Assembly (NCBI GenBank): GCA_004322045.1
Contig: SCRN01000020.1
Coordinates: 106,850-170,849, forward strand
Direction: 5' to 3'
From: Paraburkholderia sp.
GTDB lineage: Bacteria; Pseudomonadota; Gammaproteobacteria; Burkholderiales; Burkholderiaceae
Length of the DNA stretch: 64,000 nt
Shown here: positions 61,618 to 64,000 of the stretch, one piece after another
Position numbering within the stretch: position 1 is the first letter of the stretch
How the letters are laid out: every line of letters starts with the position of its first letter
Position numbers and translations under genes: made by a program
Notes under the pieces: model-generated
Seen by the model: the letters and a program-made list of their open reading frames with translations, nothing else
What the model was told of the DNA's origin: nothing
Database searches by the model: none

Positions 61618-63597
61618 TTACTGTTTGTTGAGCTTGCGCCACAACGTCGTCTTACTTATCCCGAGCGTATGACAGGCCGCATCTCGATCGCCGTTGCACG
61701 CGGCCAACACTGCCCGCACTTCTTCAGCTTCGACGTGCCGGCTCCGCTCGCGCAGCGTCGTTTTCGCCTCGGCGCCGTGATCGTCAACCGGCGCTCGAAG
61801 CGCAAACAATTCAGGCGCGATTGTACGCATGGCCTCGACGTCGAGCGGCGCAACGTGCCCGGCCGAAGCCCCGATATCGGCCATATCCACCGCAATTCGT
61901 TCGATGACGTTTTGCAGCTCGCGCACATTGCCCGGCCAGGCATACGCGCACAGCACACCCTCGACGCCCGCCAACAAGCGCAACCCGGCTTCGCTGCCGC
62001 GCACGTGCGCGACGAGCCGCGACTCGCGTTGCACGGCCTGCATGAACAACGACACGGCGAGCGGCATGATGTCGCCGGCTCGCTCGCGCAGCGGCGGCAA
62101 CGCCATGCTCAAAATGTTAAGGCGGTAATACAGATCCGCCCGAAAGGTGCCGCCCGCGATACGCTCGGTTAGCGTGCCATGGGTGGCGGCGATGACGCGG
62201 ATATCGACACGCATGGGCTCGGTCGAACCGAGTCGCACGACCTCGCGCTCCTGAAGCACGCGCAAAAGACGGCTTTGCAGCGGCATCGGCATTTCGCCGA
62301 TCTCATCGAGGAACAACGTGCCGCGGTGAGCGGCTTCGATCAAACCGGACTTGCCCCCCTTGCGCGCCCCGGTGAACGCCCCTTCTTCATAGCCGAACAA
62401 TTCGCTTTCCAGCAACGCCTCGGGGAACGCGCCGCAATTGATCGCAACGAAGGGAAATTCGTGCCGCGCGCTCAACCGGTGAATGCTTTGCGCCACCATC
62501 TCCTTGCCGGTGCCGCTCTCTCCTAGCACGAGGACCGTCGCATCCGATTTGGCGTAGCGCTGAACGAGCGTCTTTACCCGCTGAATCGGCGCACTTTCGC
62601 CGATCAAATCGTCGAGCCGGTAGCGGGCGGCGAATTGATGCGTCAGTTGTTTCGAGCGCAACGCGCGATCGAGCCGCTCGACCGCTCGCGATTCCTGAAA
62701 CGTCAAGACGACGCCGTCCTCGCCGCTGTCGCCCGCGAGCGGTCCGCGATGCACGAGATAGCTGACGCCGCGAATCGTGACGAGCACATCACCATCGGCA
62801 TCGGGCAGCTTGCGTGCGAGGTCGGGAGCGAGATCGGCAAGCGAGCGGCCCACGGCGCGCGCCGCGTCGACGTCGAGCGCCTGCGCCAAGCGCCGATTGA
62901 TCGCTTCGACGCGACCGGAGGCGTCGAGCGCGACGACGCCATCGCGCAGATGCTGAAGCAGGTTGTCGATATGTCGGCGACGCTTGGCTTCGACGCGTGT
63001 CGCTTCCGCCAGTTCGAGCGCGGTCTCGAAGCCCTGCCGAATCGAGGCATGAGAGTAAAGGAACACGGCATCGATCCCAGCCGCGGCAGCCAGATCGGCG
63101 ATCAGCCCGGGTCCCACTACGGCGCCCACGCCGCGCTCGCGCAGTGCCCGTACGCACGCGCTAGCCTCCTCGGCGGAACGATACGATTCGAAGACGATGT
63201 CCAGCCCGTACGCCGCCACGAAATCGCGCACCTCTTGCGGCGTCTCGCCGGGGCTGACGAGCGCAACCTGCCGCTGGCCTTGACGCCGCGCACGCGCGAG
63301 CGAATGCATCACGTCGAAGCCGGTCGGATTGATCTGCACCACCGGTACCGACACGCGGGTCTTGATGTACGCGGCATTGGACCCGCCTGCGACGACGACA
63401 TCGGGACGCCGCTCGCCGGCAGCATCGACTTCGCGAACCGCATCGTCGTAAGCGCGCGCAATCACCCGTAAATCGGCGCGCGCTTCGTATTCGCCCGCGA
63501 TGTCGAACAAGAGATCGCGCAATCGGCTGATGCCGAACGCCCAGATGCGCGGGCGGGCGGGAACTGGCAACGATAGGTCGGAAGGAAGACGGCTCAC
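61618..63597 (-). CDS. prpR: Sigma-54 activator of propionate catabolism
   Basis: 659-residue PrpR. An N-terminal PrpR_N sensor ([40 protein letters not shown]) binds 2-methylcitrate in this family. A PAS-like region (about 210-310) follows, then the AAA+ core with Walker A GESGTGKE, the sigma-54 contact loop [11 protein letters not shown] and Walker [14 protein letters not shown], and a Fis-type HTH at the end ([20 protein letters not shown]). The start is GTG 63597 with GAGG upstream. It is divergent from prpB, whose promoter it should activate. Confidence 0.95.
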   Translation of the reverse strand: MSRLPSDLSLPVPARPRIWAFGISRLRDLLFDIAGEYEARADLRVIARAYDDAVREVDAAGERRPDVVVAGGSNAAYIKTRVSVPVVQINPTGFDVMHSLARARRQGQRQVALVSPGETPQEVRDFVAAYGLDIVFESYRSAEEASACVRALRERGVGAVVGPGLIADLAAAAGIDAVFLYSHASIRQGFETALELAEATRVEAKRRRHIDNLLQHLRDGVVALDASGRVEAINRRLAQALDVDAARAVGRSLADLAPDLARKLPDADGDVLVTIRGVSYLVHRGPLAGDSGEDGVVLTFQESRAVERLDRALRSKQLTHQFAARYRLDDLIGESAPIQRVKTLVQRYAKSDATVLVLGESGTGKEMVAQSIHRLSARHEFPFVAINCGAFPEALLESELFGYEEGAFTGARKGGKSGLIEAAHRGTLFLDEIGEMPMPLQSRLLRVLQEREVVRLGSTEPMRVDIRVIAATHGTLTERIAGGTFRADLYYRLNILSMALPPLRERAGDIMPLAVSLFMQAVQRESRLVAHVRGSEAGLRLLAGVEGVLCAYAWPGNVRELQNVIERIAVDMADIGASAGHVAPLDVEAMRTIAPELFALRAPVDDHGAEAKTTLRERSRHVEAEEVRAVLAACNGDRDAACHTLGISKTTLWRKLNKQ

Positions 63598-63683
63598 GGA
63601 ACAACCTCGTGGGACAACGACAAGGACAACGGCACACGGCGGGCGGATTTCGCATTATGCGCGCCTTCGTTCCACTTTCGAAA

Positions 63684-63705
63684 ATGAATATTTCATTAGT
63701 GAAAT
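63684..63705. promoter_or_regulatory. Overlapping dyads, candidate PrpR upstream activating site
   Basis: ATGAA-TAT-TTCAT (63684-63696) overlaps ATTTCA-TTAG-TGAAAT (63690-63705), both perfect inverted repeats. They lie 66-87 bases upstream of the -24 element of the prpB promoter, a suitable distance for a sigma-54 enhancer. Assignment to PrpR is inferred from position. Confidence 0.55.
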
Positions 63706-63770
63706 CGATGATGCCGCAGTCGTTACCTGACTTTCTTAGAAATCAACGAGTTATCCGAGCAAAGGCGGGG

Positions 63771-63786
63771 TGGCCCGCACTTTGCT
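63771..63786 (+). promoter_or_regulatory. Sigma-54 (-24/-12) promoter of prpB
   Basis: TGGCCCG-CACT-TTGCT matches the consensus TGGCACG-N4-TTGCW with one mismatch and the exact spacing of the invariant GG and GC. It is 28 bases before the prpB start, downstream of a divergent sigma-54 activator gene. Confidence 0.85.
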
Positions 63787-63814
63787 CTAAGGGAGCACCT
63801 TTCCGGGAGCTAAC

Positions 63815-64000
63815 GTGAACACCGAACATCAGCAACCCCTGCGAGCCGGCGCGGCGTTCCGCGCCGCCGTAGCGCAAGAACAGCCCTTGCAAGTCGTCGG
63901 CGCGATCACCGCTTATGCGGCCAAGATGGCGCAGGCCACCGGCTTTAAAGCCGTCTACCTCTCCGGCGGCGGCGTGGCCGCCAATTCGCTCGGCATTCCC
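63815..64000 (+). CDS. prpB: 2-methylisocitrate lyase (partial, N-terminus only)
   Basis: First 62 codons of PrpB, which splits 2-methylisocitrate into pyruvate and succinate in the methylcitrate cycle. The visible part, [40 protein letters not shown] and [14 protein letters not shown], is typical of the isocitrate lyase/PEP mutase superfamily start. GTG 63815 is preceded by GGGAG. The gene continues beyond the window, presumably followed by prpC and related genes. Confidence 0.95.
   Translation, partial: MNTEHQQPLRAGAAFRAAVAQEQPLQVVGAITAYAAKMAQATGFKAVYLSGGGVAANSLGIP

Overview
This is a 64 kb chromosomal stretch of a high-G+C Gram-negative bacterium. The gene families point to Burkholderiaceae, Burkholderia sensu lato (Burkholderia, Paraburkholderia, Trinickia or Caballeronia type): a Burkholderia-style trimeric porin, DUF4148 protein, PrpR/PrpB pair, AcpA-type phosphoesterase, and a PbpC plus alpha-2-macroglobulin pair. 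I cannot name the species. I saw no rRNA or tRNA gene, CRISPR array, insertion sequence or phage gene.

Layout. 1-3.1 kb: the first five sixths of narG (respiratory nitrate reductase alpha), running off the left edge. 3.3-11.1 kb: a small protein, a GH15 glucoamylase, a TDT-family transporter, two small proteins, glycogen phosphorylase and another small protein. 11.1-25.4 kb: mostly housekeeping genes (a LysM/LytM lipoprotein with a degenerate peptidase site, DUF4148, 6-phosphogluconate dehydrogenase, CobB sirtuin, aminopeptidase P, an XRE-cupin regulator with a histone-H1-like tail, a DUF347 membrane protein, an AcpA phosphoesterase, tRNA 2-selenouridine synthase, a chemoreceptor and a DUF445 protein). 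25.8-30.7 kb: an internally duplicated lipoprotein, then a sugar-type ABC importer. Its binding-protein gene carries a 34-bp tandem duplication that shifts the frame, and its ATPase and permease are fused in one polypeptide. 30.7-41.8 kb: a VOC protein, pbpC, a 2024-residue alpha-2-macroglobulin, a DUF1640 protein and a P450/ABM-monooxygenase pair.

41.9-59.8 kb is the most distinctive region: an aromatic-catabolism island made of two divergently controlled blocks, each with its own LysR regulator. The right block (LysR2, ligU-ligJ-ligK, ligI-ligA-ligB-ligC) is a complete protocatechuate 4,5-cleavage (meta) pathway to pyruvate and oxaloacetate, with stop/start overlaps between most genes. The left block (LysR1; Rieske oxygenase, VanB-type reductase, FadL/TodX-like channel, aldehyde dehydrogenase, GMC alcohol oxidoreductase, PAS chemoreceptor) looks like an uptake, sensing and upper-pathway module. 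I infer that it oxidises an aryl alcohol to an aldehyde and then a carboxylate, which the Rieske enzyme converts to protocatechuate. No cis-diol dehydrogenase is present, so O-demethylation is favoured over dihydroxylation. The chemoreceptor is translationally coupled to the alcohol oxidoreductase, so taxis appears built into the catabolic operon.

59.9-64 kb: a YfcG/YghU-like glutathione transferase, a glycine-zipper protein, a four-helix membrane protein, the sigma-54 activator prpR and, divergently, the start of prpB behind a good -24/-12 promoter.
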